The notes beneath the pieces are model-generated. The model saw only the letters and a list, made by a program, of their open reading frames with translations, had not been told where the DNA came from and ran no database searches. Below are positions 23,477 through 34,711 of a DNA stretch of 45,452 bases, in pieces; position 1 is the stretch's first letter; every line of letters begins with the position of its first letter. The position numbers and the translations under genes were made by a program. This DNA is from Siminovitchia fortis (GTDB lineage Bacteria; Bacillota; Bacilli; Bacillales; Bacillaceae_C), in assembly GCF_003605365.2 (NCBI RefSeq), contig NZ_QYTU02000033.1:1-45452 (forward strand), written 5' to 3'.

Positions 23477-25261
23477 ATGTCTAAAGAAACTGAAAAACTC
23501 ATTAAAGGCGGGGCATTTTTAATCGAGGATATTTCTGCTGATCAAATGTTCACTCCGGAAGACTATACTGATGAGCAAAAAATGATTGCGAAAACAACGG
23601 ATGATTTTGTTACAAACGAAGTAATGCCGCAAGTGGAGCATCTGGAAAATCATGAATTTGACCGCTCGGTCAAACTGTTGAAAGAAGCCGGGGAGCTTGG
23701 ACTATTGGGAGCCGATGTTCCGGAGGAATATGGAGGCTTGGCACTTGATAAGGTCAGCTCCGCCCTCATTGCGGAAAGAATGGCAAAAGCCGGGGGTTTT
23801 TCAATTTCCCATGGCGCGCATGTCGGAATCGGATCGCTTCCCATTGTGTTGTTCGGGACGGATGAGCAGAAACAGAAATATTTGCCGTCTTTGGCAACCG
23901 GCGAACTGCTTGCCGCATACGCGTTGACCGAGCCGGGATCTGGATCGGATGCATTAGGGGCAAAAACAACGGCCAAGCTGAATGAAGCGGGAACCCATTA
24001 TATTTTAAATGGAGAAAAACAATGGATTACGAACTCGGCATTTGCAGACGTATTCATCGTCTATGCAAAAGTGGACGGGGAGCATTTTTCCGCATTCATT
24101 GTTGAAAGGGAATATCCGGGAGTATCGACCGGTCCGGAAGAAAAGAAAATGGGGATCAAGAGCTCTTCGACCCGTACCCTCATTTTGGAGGATGCCGAAG
24201 TTCCTGTTGAAAATCTGCTCGGAGAAATAGGGAAGGGCCACCGGATCGCTTTCAATATTTTAAATATCGGCCGCTATAAGCTGGGGGTAGGTGCCGTTGG
24301 TGCTTCCAAACGGGCCCTTGAGATCACTTTGGAATATGCCAACCAGCGGAAACAATTCAAGACACCGATTTCCCAGTTTAATTTGACAAAAGAAAAATTC
24401 GGGACGTTGGGAGCGGAAATCTATGCTGCAGAAAGCTCAGTCTATCGGACGGTCGGCCTGTTTGAAGAAAGAATGAGCCGGCTCAGTGGCGAAGAGATCA
24501 AAGATGGGACGGAAGTGGCGAAATCAATCGCGGAGTATGCCATTGAATGCTCGTTGAATAAGTTTTTCGGAACGGAAGTCCTTGACCATGTTGTCGATGA
24601 AGGTGTGCAAATCCACGGCGGATATGGCTTTATGGAAGAATATGAGATTGAAAGGGCGTACCGCGATTCGAGAATCAACCGGATTTTTGAGGGAACAAAC
24701 GAAATCAACCGGCTACTTGTCCCGGGAACCTATTTGCGCAAAGCATTCAAGGGGGAACTGCCGCTCCTTGAAAAGGCACAAACGCTTCAGGAAGAGCTGA
24801 TGATGCTCATACCGGAAGAACCCGGCAATGAACCGCTCGCCCAGGAAAAACAATTGACTGGCGGTACGAAGAAAGCAGCACTCATGATTGCGGGGCTTGC
24901 TGCCCAAAAGTACGGAAAAGCATTGGAAAATGAACAGGAAATCTTGTCCAGGATTGCTGACATTGTATCGCTTGCCTATGCAATGGAATCTGTGGTCCTT
25001 AGAACAGAAAAAGCCATTAACCGCAGCGGTCTGGAAAAAAACAAGCAGAAACTGCTTTATACAGAGATTTTCTGCCAGGATTCCATCGTGAAGGTGGAAC
25101 AATTGGCGAGAGAAAGCCTCGCTGCAATCGAGGAAGGAGATACCTTCCGCATGATGAACTCCGCCCTTCGCAGGTTGACGCGCCACACGCCAATCAACGT
25201 CATTGCGAAAAAGCGGGAGGCTGCCGAACAGTTGATCGCAGCGGAAAAATATGTAGTTTGA
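23477..25261 (+). CDS. fadE: Acyl-CoA dehydrogenase FadE
   Basis: A 594-residue acyl-CoA dehydrogenase, longer than the usual 380-residue form because of the C-terminal extension found in Bacillus FadE. Family motifs are AYALTEPGSGSDALG (FAD and substrate loop), QWITNSAFADVF, GVQIHGGYGFMEEYEIER and RIFEGTNEINR, where Glu of EGTNE is the expected catalytic base region. It introduces the trans-2 double bond and passes electrons to ETF. It lies 16 bp after fadA with TGGAGG upstream and is the last gene of the fad operon, followed by a terminator at 25271. Same order as B. subtilis yusJ. Confidence 0.95.
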   Translation: MSKETEKLIKGGAFLIEDISADQMFTPEDYTDEQKMIAKTTDDFVTNEVMPQVEHLENHEFDRSVKLLKEAGELGLLGADVPEEYGGLALDKVSSALIAERMAKAGGFSISHGAHVGIGSLPIVLFGTDEQKQKYLPSLATGELLAAYALTEPGSGSDALGAKTTAKLNEAGTHYILNGEKQWITNSAFADVFIVYAKVDGEHFSAFIVEREYPGVSTGPEEKKMGIKSSSTRTLILEDAEVPVENLLGEIGKGHRIAFNILNIGRYKLGVGAVGASKRALEITLEYANQRKQFKTPISQFNLTKEKFGTLGAEIYAAESSVYRTVGLFEERMSRLSGEEIKDGTEVAKSIAEYAIECSLNKFFGTEVLDHVVDEGVQIHGGYGFMEEYEIERAYRDSRINRIFEGTNEINRLLVPGTYLRKAFKGELPLLEKAQTLQEELMMLIPEEPGNEPLAQEKQLTGGTKKAALMIAGLAAQKYGKALENEQEILSRIADIVSLAYAMESVVLRTEKAINRSGLEKNKQKLLYTEIFCQDSIVKVEQLARESLAAIEEGDTFRMMNSALRRLTRHTPINVIAKKREAAEQLIAAEKYVV

Positions 25262-25270
25262 TAAAAAGGG

Positions 25271-25301
25271 AACGAGCAGGCCCTGAGGCTTGCTCGTTTT
25301 T
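25271..25301 (+). terminator. Rho-independent terminator of fad operon
   Basis: AACGAGCA and TGCTCGTT form an 8-bp stem starting 10 bp after the fadE stop, followed by a T-run. Confidence 0.82.
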
Positions 25302-25319
25302 GATTTGGATCTAATGGGA

Positions 25320-25427
25320 CTCGTGCAATTCCAATGCTAATAATGGTGCAACCCGTGCAATTCTGATCCGGATTCGTGCAATTAAGCATGCGATTCATGC
25401 AATTACAGCCAGGATTCGCGCAATTAA
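25320..25427 (+). repeat. 21-bp-period repeat array C (about 6 units)
   Basis: GTGCAATT-type cores (aligned starts 25320, 25343, 25352, 25373, 25394 and 25415) belong to the same family as the arrays at 16638 and 17843. The last four keep the exact 21-bp period; the first two are off-register and look decayed. It lies just after the fadE terminator. Confidence 0.78.
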
Positions 25428-25548
25428 AATAACCCCGCGCCATCCCCGAACGAACCCCTCCGCCACTCGCTCATTCTCCCCTGTTAAAAATATTTTCCGC
25501 AAACCGATATTAAGGATAGTGGCATTACAGAAAGAAGGTGCATCATCT

Positions 25549-26373
25549 GTGTTCAGGAAGGATATACTGACACCCATTGGAATTATATTAGGTTTTGCGG
25601 TGATATTTTTTGCCATCTACCTTGCAGGGGGCTATGACAGCTTTTTAGTCTTTATCAGCTTTTCCTCCTTCATCATAGTTTTTGGAGGGTTGTTTGCTTC
25701 ATTATTTGTAGGTTTTGGTGCGAAGGAAGTAGGCAGTATGTTAAAAGTATTACATACAACCTTCAGGCGCAAAGAAGTGCCGATCCAGGATTTCATCAAC
25801 AATCTAGTACAACTGGCAAGGACTTCAAGGATTGATGGGATGATTAAGGGGCTTGAAAGGGAGCGGGAAAGGACGTCTGATCCGTTCATTCAAAAAGGTC
25901 TCCGCCTTGTCATTGATGGGTATGAAGAAGATATGATACGGAAAATTATGGAGATGGACATCCGGGCCATGGAAAAAAGGCATGCCCGCGGCCAGCAGCT
26001 GATTACGAAAGCCGGTGAGCTGTCGCCGGCTTGGGGAATGATTGGAACCATCGTGGGACTGGTCCTTATGCTCCAGCAGCTTGACAATCCGGGGGAATTG
26101 GGACCGGCGATCGCCGTGGCGTTGATTACAACATTTTATGGAGTGATTACGGCAAATCTTGTATTTATTCCGATCGCCAACAAGCTGGTTCTTCTGACGG
26201 AAGAGGAAGTCTTTTTAAAAGAGGTCGTCATTGATGCGCTGATCAGTATACGGAACAACGAAGGGCCTACAATCTTAAAGGACAAATTGCAAATGTTCCT
26301 GACGGAAAGCAGTACACAGGAGCCTATGATTATCGATGATTATGCAGGAGAAGGCGCACATGAACAGAAATAA
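25549..26373 (+). CDS. MotA/MotP-type flagellar stator protein
   Basis: A 274-residue membrane protein of the MotA/TolQ/ExbB channel family. Two hydrophobic segments lie near the N-terminus (about 8-55), then a basic and acidic cytoplasmic loop. The pair GELSPAWGMIGTIVGLVLMLQ and AIAVALITTFYGVITANLVFIPIANKL forms TM3-TM4, which line the ion path. GTG at 25549 follows AAGAAGGTG by 8 nt; the frame could extend to 25519 without a site. It overlaps the MotB-type gene by 14 bp. The stator drives flagellar rotation with protons or sodium; the sodium-type MotP is plausible but not proven by sequence. No other flagellar gene is nearby. Confidence 0.88.
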   Translation: MFRKDILTPIGIILGFAVIFFAIYLAGGYDSFLVFISFSSFIIVFGGLFASLFVGFGAKEVGSMLKVLHTTFRRKEVPIQDFINNLVQLARTSRIDGMIKGLERERERTSDPFIQKGLRLVIDGYEEDMIRKIMEMDIRAMEKRHARGQQLITKAGELSPAWGMIGTIVGLVLMLQQLDNPGELGPAIAVALITTFYGVITANLVFIPIANKLVLLTEEEVFLKEVVIDALISIRNNEGPTILKDKLQMFLTESSTQEPMIIDDYAGEGAHEQK

Positions 26374-27115
26374 GTTTGAGGTGCCGAGAACAAGCCAGCC
26401 GTGGCTTGTCACTTTTGCCGATTTGCTGATGGTTATATTGATTCTCTTCGTATTGTTGTACTCTTATTCGGATACAGATTTTAAATCTGCTACGAATTCC
26501 TTTCAAAATCACAATCGGGGCTCGGCACCTGAAGGGGGCGGAGCGGGCGGTGGCGAAGAAAAGTCTTCAGATGATGAAAAAGATTCAAACGAAAGCGAAA
26601 AGACTGTTCCAAAGGAATATGAAGATCAGCTGGAAGAAATGATAAAACGGGAAAAACATATCAAAGAAATTTTAGATTATGTAAAAACGTACGCCGTCGA
26701 ACATGATTTGGAAGATAAGATGACAGTGACTCCAACAGAAAAAGGAATCGAAGTCGTACTCCCGGAAATCATGCTTTTCCCTTCGGGTAAAGCTGATCTG
26801 ATAAAAGAAGCAGAGCTGTTTTTGAATGATATGGCGCCGCTGTTGGCGGAGATTTCCAATATCATTGAAATTGAAGGGCATACGGATAACCGTCCGATTT
26901 CTACCGAGCGCTTCCCTTCCAACTGGGATTTGTCCACGGCAAGGGCCAATGTTGTTATCCGTTATTTGACTGAAGAGCATAAGCTTGATGCCGGGCGCTT
27001 CAAAGCTGTGGGTTACGGTGAATATCAGCCAATCTCTTCGAATGATACTGATGAAGGGAGAAGCAAAAACCGCCGCGTCGTTCTAATCATATCGAATGAG
27101 AATTTCCCCAAATAG
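26360..27115 (+). CDS. MotB/MotS-type flagellar stator protein
   Basis: A 251-residue protein. A short cytoplasmic N-terminus leads into one membrane span (about 17-36) that carries the ion-binding Asp21 in WLVTFADLLMVIL. A Gly/Ser/Asp/Glu-rich linker and a periplasm-side OmpA-like peptidoglycan-binding domain follow (IEGHTDNRPIS, then LSTARANVVIRYL and GYGEYQPISSN). ATG 26360 has AGGAGAAGG upstream within the partner gene. It pairs with the MotA-type protein to form the stator. In B. subtilis this position between fadE and yusI is empty, so the pair looks inserted here. Confidence 0.9.
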   Translation: MNRNKFEVPRTSQPWLVTFADLLMVILILFVLLYSYSDTDFKSATNSFQNHNRGSAPEGGGAGGGEEKSSDDEKDSNESEKTVPKEYEDQLEEMIKREKHIKEILDYVKTYAVEHDLEDKMTVTPTEKGIEVVLPEIMLFPSGKADLIKEAELFLNDMAPLLAEISNIIEIEGHTDNRPISTERFPSNWDLSTARANVVIRYLTEEHKLDAGRFKAVGYGEYQPISSNDTDEGRSKNRRVVLIISNENFPK

Positions 27116-27186
27116 GATTATTTTAGAAAAGGTTTTTTGCAAGAGATGTCGAATATAGGGATTATAGTGAAGTATGATTTTTAAGA

Positions 27187-27310
27187 AAAGCGCAAGCGCC
27201 TTGCTCAGCCCCGACAAGCACAAGACGATTCCCGAGGAGGCAGTTCTTCAGCCACCACAGGGAAGCGGCTTGTGACCTCGAGGGGCTAGGCGCTGGAGCT
27301 GGACAAAGTA
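27187..27310. repeat. Dispersed structured repeat, copy 1
   Basis: GC-rich intergenic element that can fold on itself: AGCGCC near its start pairs with GGCGCT near its end, CAGCCCC with GGGGCTA, and ACAAGCAC/CACAAG with CTTGTGACC. It contains GACAAGCACAAGACGA and GCTGGAGCTGGACAA, both recurring in the element at 43281. Such non-coding elements are common in Bacillaceae intergenic regions. Confidence 0.7.
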
Positions 27311-27381
27311 TAGCTTCTTTTGAATAAATTTTTTCTTAGCAAGTTATACTTTTATCATTTTATAAAAAGGAGGGTGATTGA

Positions 27382-27747
27382 ATGCCGCTTGACGTATATT
27401 CATATCCGCGCTGCGGAACTTGCCGCAAAGCAAAGAAATGGCTGGATGATCATGATGTGGATTATAATGAGATACATATCGTAGAAGAGCCGCCGTCAAA
27501 AGATAAGCTGAAAGATTTATATGAAAAAAGTGGATTGGAATTGAAGAAGTTCTTCAATACAAGCGGTCAAAAGTACAGGGAGCTCGGTTTAAAAGACAAA
27601 GTCAAAGAGGCCCCGGAAGAAGAGCTGCTTGAAATACTTGCATCAGACGGAATGCTGATCAAACGCCCGATTGTCACAGACGGACAGAAAGTTACAGTCG
27701 GTTTTAAAGAAGAAACGTTTGATGAAGTATGGAATAAAGGGAAGTAA
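27382..27747 (+). CDS. Spx/ArsC-family thioredoxin-fold protein (YusI-like)
   Basis: A 121-residue protein of the ArsC/Spx/MgsR superfamily. The N-terminal CGTC (11-14) is in YSYPRCGTCRKAKKWL, and the cis-Pro region is LIKRPIVTDG with the usual C-terminal helix. The position just before gcvH matches B. subtilis yusI. The function is not known; it could be a redox-sensing regulator or a reductase rather than an arsenate reductase, since no ars genes are present. AAGGAGGGTG lies at normal distance before the ATG. Confidence 0.88.
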   Translation: MPLDVYSYPRCGTCRKAKKWLDDHDVDYNEIHIVEEPPSKDKLKDLYEKSGLELKKFFNTSGQKYRELGLKDKVKEAPEEELLEILASDGMLIKRPIVTDGQKVTVGFKEETFDEVWNKGK

Positions 27748-27777
27748 GAGCGTTTTCTTGCTTTCAAAATGCTCTTT
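27748..27777 (+). terminator. Weak terminator after yusI-like gene
   Basis: GAGCGTTTT pairs with AAAATGCTC (one GU) across a 9-nt loop and is followed by only three Ts. Confidence 0.5.
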
Positions 27778-27817
27778 ATGTACATTAAAATGAGAAAAAG
27801 ATGATGGAGGGATTTGT

Positions 27818-28201
27818 ATGAACACACCGGCAGAGTTACGTTATTCGGAAGAACATGAATGGGTAAAAGAAGAAGGGGAAAAAGTGCGGATCGGAATTAC
27901 CGATTTCGCTCAATCTGAGCTTGGAGATATCGTATTTGTTGAACTTCCTGAAGTTGGAGATGAAATTACGGCGGACGAGCCTTTCGGCAGCGTTGAATCA
28001 GTTAAAACTGTTTCCGAATTGTATGCGCCGGTCAGCGGAAAAGTTGTTGAAGTAAACGAAGATCTCGAAGACAGCCCGGAGTTTGTCAACGAATCTCCAT
28101 ATGAAAAAGCATGGATGATCGTAGTAGAGCCTTCAGATACAAGCGAATTTGACAACTTGATGTCTGCAGAAGACTATGTAAAAATGACAAGCGAAGAATA
28201 A
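27818..28201 (+). CDS. gcvH: Glycine cleavage system H protein
   Basis: A 127-residue lipoyl carrier. The lipoylation lysine Lys63 is in [18 protein letters not shown]. It shuttles the aminomethyl group between the P and T proteins of the glycine cleavage system, and in Bacillus GcvH is also the relay through which lipoyl groups reach other complexes. Length and motifs are complete. GGAGG lies 9 nt upstream. The other gcv genes are elsewhere, as in B. subtilis (yusH). Confidence 0.96.
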   Translation: MNTPAELRYSEEHEWVKEEGEKVRIGITDFAQSELGDIVFVELPEVGDEITADEPFGSVESVKTVSELYAPVSGKVVEVNEDLEDSPEFVNESPYEKAWMIVVEPSDTSEFDNLMSAEDYVKMTSEE

Positions 28202-28203
28202 AA

Positions 28204-28260
28204 AGAAAAGCGGAAGGCGGCTGCCGCCTGAGGCTGGACAAAAGAAAAGCAGAGGGCTCC
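28204..28260. repeat. Short structured repeat, likely relic of dispersed family
   Basis: AAGGCGGCTGCCGCCT forms a hairpin and is followed by GAGGCTGGACA. AAAAGAAAAGC occurs on both sides. The layout (AAAAGCGGA...GCTGGAC) echoes the larger elements at 27187 and 43281. Confidence 0.45.
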
Positions 28261-28288
28261 AATGCGCCCGAAGCCAGATTAATATCAT

Positions 28289-28329
28289 AAAATGCGCCTT
28301 GGATTTCAGTTCCCAAGGTGCATTTTTTT
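28289..28329 (+). terminator. Rho-independent terminator of gcvH
   Basis: AAAATGCGCCTTGG pairs with CCAAGGTGCATTTT (one GU) around a 10-nt loop and runs into a T-tract. Confidence 0.85.
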
Positions 28330-28359
28330 CCAAAGATGATAAAAGCGGGGTCGCAGACA

Positions 28360-28713
28360 ATGAATCCACAATCAAATATCGCCATTATCGTCGAGGGGCT
28401 GTCCGACAAGAAAGAAATTATGAAGGTAGTCAGGGAGCCTGTTGAAATCATTTGTACGAACGGGACGATCGGCCTGTCAAAATTGGATGAACTCGTAGAG
28501 GAACTGGAAGGAAGGGACGTATTCATTCTGGTTGATTCGGACGCTTCCGGGGACAAACTCCGCAAGCAATTGAAGCGCGAATTCCCATTAGCCCGGAATC
28601 TATACATTGACCGCAAATTTAAAGAAGTGGCAACCGCCCCATTGGAGCACCTCGCACAAATTTTATTAAGAGCCCGAATTGATGTCCATGCCCAGTATCT
28701 TCATAAAGGATGA
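28360..28713 (+). CDS. Toprim-domain protein (YusF-like)
   Basis: A 117-residue single Toprim domain. Glu in IIVEGLSDKKEI and the DSDASGD pair (FILVDSDASGDKLRK) form the metal-binding active site of topoisomerase-primase-nuclease enzymes. It is like B. subtilis YusF, a stand-alone Toprim protein related to RNase M5 and of unknown role. ATG 28360 has GGGG 8 nt upstream; in-frame starts at 28336 or 28318 are possible but lie in or near the terminator. It overlaps the longest frame of the next gene by 4 bp, indicating coupling. Confidence 0.82.
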   Translation: MNPQSNIAIIVEGLSDKKEIMKVVREPVEIICTNGTIGLSKLDELVEELEGRDVFILVDSDASGDKLRKQLKREFPLARNLYIDRKFKEVATAPLEHLAQILLRARIDVHAQYLHKG

Positions 28714-28721
28714 ATTGTTTC

Positions 28722-29039
28722 ATGGAAGAATGTAATAAATCAGATATCATCGACATCATGTCCAGGCAGGAATCTGCCTTCATTTACTTTTATACACCCT
28801 TGTGCGGGACTTGCCAGGTGGCAGGGCGTATGCTGGATATTGTGGAAAAAATGACCGGAGTGGCATTTGCAAAAGCCGATTTGAATTATATGCCAGATTT
28901 GGCCATGGAGTTAAAAATTGAAAGTGTCCCTTGTCTTTTAATCCTCCAGGATGGTTTGCCGGCAGAGAAAGTTTATGCTTTCCGGTCTGTTCCCAACATG
29001 CTTGGAATCGTGCAAAAGTACCTTGGCAAAGGCCAATAA
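28722..29039 (+). CDS. Thioredoxin-like protein (YusE-like)
   Basis: A 105-residue thioredoxin-fold protein. The redox motif CGTC (28-31) is in YFYTPLCGTCQVAGRML, and cis-Pro occurs in IESVPCLLIL. It matches B. subtilis YusE by order and size. It is cytoplasmic with no signal peptide. The start at 28722 is 11 nt after AAAGGA; ATG 28710 overlaps the ribosome site. An odd extra Cys directly follows the cis-Pro. The partner is unknown. Confidence 0.85.
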   Translation: MEECNKSDIIDIMSRQESAFIYFYTPLCGTCQVAGRMLDIVEKMTGVAFAKADLNYMPDLAMELKIESVPCLLILQDGLPAEKVYAFRSVPNMLGIVQKYLGKGQ

Positions 29040-29060
29040 TTCAAATTCCATGTTTAATGT

Positions 29061-29149
29061 TGAATCTTTAGGGAAAACGATTGGTGTGCGCAAAAGGCGT
29101 CCACGAAAAAACGAAAGGAATGGTTTTTTATCAATCCCCTAAAGATTCA
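29061..29149. repeat. 13-bp inverted repeat spanning 89 bp
   Basis: TGAATCTTTAGGG (29061-29073) is repeated inverted as CCCTAAAGATTCA (29137-29149). The right arm overlaps a possible frameshift just before the small frame at 29163. It may be an RNA structure or the footprint of a small element. Confidence 0.5.
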
Positions 29150-29162
29150 GTACACAAATGAT

Positions 29163-29321
29163 ATGGAAAAAGCACTTCACGGAGCCCACGGAATCGGTTA
29201 CGAAACGTACAGGCGAGATTGCGAAAAAAGAATCGAGATTGAAAAAAGGCGTGAAGAAGAGTACGTGGAGTCGCAGATAGTGGCAGCGAACATAGGTGGA
29301 GGCCTTTCGTCAGGAGCATAA
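29163..29321 (+). CDS. Small hypothetical protein, possibly 5'-damaged
   Basis: Encodes 52 residues starting MEKALHGAHGIGYETYRRD, with a charged helical middle and a Gly/Ser/Ala tail. The reading frame is clearly gene-like at the 3' end and is followed 7 bp later by a strong terminator. ATG 29163 has no ribosome site. The frame continues upstream without a start to about 29138, while the +1 frame has AAAGGA beside the ATG at 29120 and reads MVFYQSPKDS before stopping. A one-base deletion in the CCCC run at 29136-29139 would join the two into a product of about 66 residues. I do not recognise the protein. It lies between the yusE-like gene and suf. Confidence 0.45.
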   Translation: MEKALHGAHGIGYETYRRDCEKRIEIEKRREEEYVESQIVAANIGGGLSSGA

Positions 29322-29328
29322 TATTATC

Positions 29329-29364
29329 AGGCCGATCTGTTGAAAATATACAGATCGGCCTTTT
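29329..29364 (+). terminator. Rho-independent terminator
   Basis: AGGCCGATCTGT (29329-29340) pairs perfectly with ACAGATCGGCCT (29350-29361), followed by Ts. It isolates suf from upstream transcription. Confidence 0.9.
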
Positions 29365-29390
29365 ATATTTGAGAAAGTTCTCAAATATAA
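29363..29390. promoter_or_regulatory. Perfect 28-bp palindrome upstream of suf
   Basis: TTATATTTGAGAA, then AG, then TTCTCAAATATAA: 13-bp arms without mismatch. It ends 32 bp before the -35 box of the suf promoter, where a transcription factor could bind. It has no T-tract and overlaps the end of the previous terminator. I cannot match it to a known Bacillus regulator. Confidence 0.6.
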
Positions 29391-29421
29391 TAAGGGATAA
29401 TTCAATCCGGGCGTGCGCTTG

Positions 29422-29450
29422 TTGATAATTATTTTAAAATGCGATAAGAT
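29422..29450 (+). promoter_or_regulatory. Sigma-A promoter of suf operon
   Basis: TTGATA (29422-29427), a 17-bp spacer and TAAGAT (29445-29450), about 55 bp before the sufC ribosome site. Confidence 0.72.
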
Positions 29451-29512
29451 GATAACTGAGAAACAAATGATAAAGAGAGAACATATATTTTCTATATTTG
29501 GAGGTAATGAGG

Positions 29513-30295
29513 ATGGCTTCAACGTTGACAATCAAAGATCTTAATGTGTCTATCGACGATAAAGAGATCTTAAAAGGTGTAAACATTAATATAAATGGTG
29601 GAGAAATCCACGCCGTCATGGGTCCCAACGGAACAGGGAAATCCACTTTAGCCTCAGCTATCATGGGACATCCAAGATATCAAGTGACAAGCGGAAGCAT
29701 TATGCTTGACGGGCAAGATGTCCTTGACATGGAAGTGGATGAGCGTGCAAAAGCCGGGCTGTTTTCAGCTATGCAATATCCGAGTGAAATCAGCGGGGTA
29801 ACGAACGCGGAATTTCTTCGTACGGCAATCAACGCACGCCGCGAAGAAGGCAAAGAAATCTCCTTGATGAAATTCATCAAGCAAATGGACAAGCAAATGG
29901 AACTGCTTGAAATGGACCCGAATATGGCTCAGCGCTATTTGAATGAAGGATTTTCAGGCGGGGAAAAGAAACGCAACGAGATTCTTCAATTATTAATGCT
30001 TAAACCGAAATTTGCAATCCTGGATGAAATTGACTCAGGTCTTGATATAGATGCATTAAAAGTAGTTTCCAAAGGAATTAACGAAATGAGAGGCAGCGAT
30101 TTTGGATGCCTCATTATCACCCACTACCAACGGCTTCTCAACTACATCACACCGGACTTTGTACATGTCATGATGCAAGGCCGTATCGTAAAATCAGGCG
30201 GCCCTGAACTTGCGCAGCGCCTGGAAGCGGAAGGCTATGACTGGGTTAAGGAAGAGCTTGGAATCGAAGATGAGACTGTTGGCCAAGAAGCATAA
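29513..30295 (+). CDS. sufC: Fe-S cluster assembly ATPase SufC
   Basis: A 260-residue ABC-type ATPase. Walker A is GPNGTGKST (37-45), the signature motif FSGGEKKRNEI and Walker B FAILDEIDSGLD are present, and the switch His is in ITHYQR. It powers the SufBCD scaffold on which iron-sulfur clusters are built. ATG 29513 follows GGAGG by 8 nt; an upstream in-frame start at 29498 overlaps that site. First gene of sufCDSUB, in the usual Bacillus order. Confidence 0.97.
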   Translation: MASTLTIKDLNVSIDDKEILKGVNININGGEIHAVMGPNGTGKSTLASAIMGHPRYQVTSGSIMLDGQDVLDMEVDERAKAGLFSAMQYPSEISGVTNAEFLRTAINARREEGKEISLMKFIKQMDKQMELLEMDPNMAQRYLNEGFSGGEKKRNEILQLLMLKPKFAILDEIDSGLDIDALKVVSKGINEMRGSDFGCLIITHYQRLLNYITPDFVHVMMQGRIVKSGGPELAQRLEAEGYDWVKEELGIEDETVGQEA

Positions 30296-30312
30296 GTGGT
30301 AGGGGGATTGAA

Positions 30313-33279
<2,967 letters not shown>

Positions 33280-33299
33280 AAGAATGGAGGAATGGATGA

Positions 33300-34700
33300 A
33301 TGGCTAAAAATGCACCTCAAATAGGCGGCGAATATAAATACGGCTTTAGGGACAAAGACGTTTCCATTTACCGTTCAGAGCGCGGATTGACACGTGAAAT
33401 TGTTGAGGAAATTTCAAAGATGAAAAAGGAGCCCCAGTGGATGCTTGATTTCCGCCTGAAATCACTTGAGCATTTTTACAAAATGCCGATGCCGCAGTGG
33501 GGCGGGGATTTGAATTCCCTTAACTTTGATGAAATCAGATACTATGTAAAACCGTCCGAGCATACGGAGCGTTCATGGGATGAAGTGCCGGAAGAAATTA
33601 AACAGACTTTTGACAAGCTCGGTATTCCTGAAGCGGAACAAAAATGGCTTGCAGGGGTTTCCGCCCAGTACGAATCAGAAGTCGTTTACCACAACATGAA
33701 AGAAGATCTTGAGAATATGGGGATCGTCTTTAAGGATACGGATTCCGCTTTACAGGAAAACGAAGAAATCTTCAAGGAGCACTGGGCAACAGTGATTCCT
33801 CCAACCGACAATAAATTTGCCGCATTGAATTCGGCAGTCTGGTCCGGGGGATCATTCATCTACGTCCCGCCTGGAGTAAAAGTGGATACGCCGCTTCAAG
33901 CCTATTTCCGGATCAATTCAGAAAACATGGGGCAGTTTGAGCGTACGCTGATCATCGTCGACGAAGGTGCACACGTTCACTATGTTGAAGGCTGTACAGC
34001 GCCAACTTATACAACAAACTCGCTTCACAGTGCAGTTGTTGAAATCATCGTCAAAAAAGATGCTTACTGCCGCTATACAACGATCCAAAATTGGGCGAAC
34101 AACGTATACAATCTTGTAACGAAGCGTGCGGTTTGCCATGAGCGGGCTACAATGGAATGGATCGACGGCAACTTCGGTTCAAAATTGACGATGAAATATC
34201 CTGCTGTCATTTTGAAAGGTGAAGGAGCCAGAGGTTTGACGCTTTCCATCGCGATGGCTGGTAAAGGACAGCATCAGGACTCGGGTGCGAAAATGATGCA
34301 CTTGGCTCCGAATACGACGTCCTCCATCGTTTCCAAATCCATGTCACAGCATGGCGGAAAAGTGACGTACCGCGGAATCGTCCACTTCGGCCGCAAAGCC
34401 GACGGTGCGCGTTCAAACATTGAATGTGACACAATGATTCTGGACGACAAATCGACATCAGATACAATTCCTTACAATGAAATTTTAAATGACAACATTT
34501 CTTTAGAGCACGAAGCAAAAGTTTCCAAAGTCTCTGAGGAGCAGCTCTTCTACTTGATGAGCCGCGGAATCAGCGAGCAGGAAGCAGTAGAAATGATCGT
34601 CATGGGCTTCATCGAGCCATTTACAAAAGAACTTCCGATGGAATACGCGGTTGAAATGAACAGGTTGATTAAGTTTGAGATGGAAGGTAGTATCGGCTAG
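33300..34700 (+). CDS. sufB: Fe-S cluster assembly protein SufB
   Basis: A 466-residue beta-helix scaffold subunit carrying the cluster-building site. Family regions are [25 protein letters not shown] and [21 protein letters not shown] (conserved His and Glu). It is the last gene of the suf operon, 20 bp after sufU, with TGGAGG upstream. A long inverted repeat follows at 34712. Confidence 0.97.
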   Translation: MAKNAPQIGGEYKYGFRDKDVSIYRSERGLTREIVEEISKMKKEPQWMLDFRLKSLEHFYKMPMPQWGGDLNSLNFDEIRYYVKPSEHTERSWDEVPEEIKQTFDKLGIPEAEQKWLAGVSAQYESEVVYHNMKEDLENMGIVFKDTDSALQENEEIFKEHWATVIPPTDNKFAALNSAVWSGGSFIYVPPGVKVDTPLQAYFRINSENMGQFERTLIIVDEGAHVHYVEGCTAPTYTTNSLHSAVVEIIVKKDAYCRYTTIQNWANNVYNLVTKRAVCHERATMEWIDGNFGSKLTMKYPAVILKGEGARGLTLSIAMAGKGQHQDSGAKMMHLAPNTTSSIVSKSMSQHGGKVTYRGIVHFGRKADGARSNIECDTMILDDKSTSDTIPYNEILNDNISLEHEAKVSKVSEEQLFYLMSRGISEQEAVEMIVMGFIEPFTKELPMEYAVEMNRLIKFEMEGSIG

Positions 34701-34711
34701 GGGTATATCAA

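Noticed and set aside
27382-27747. Arsenate reductase
   Set aside because: The ArsC fold is shared with Spx-like proteins, and context (yusI position, no ars genes) argues against arsenate reduction.
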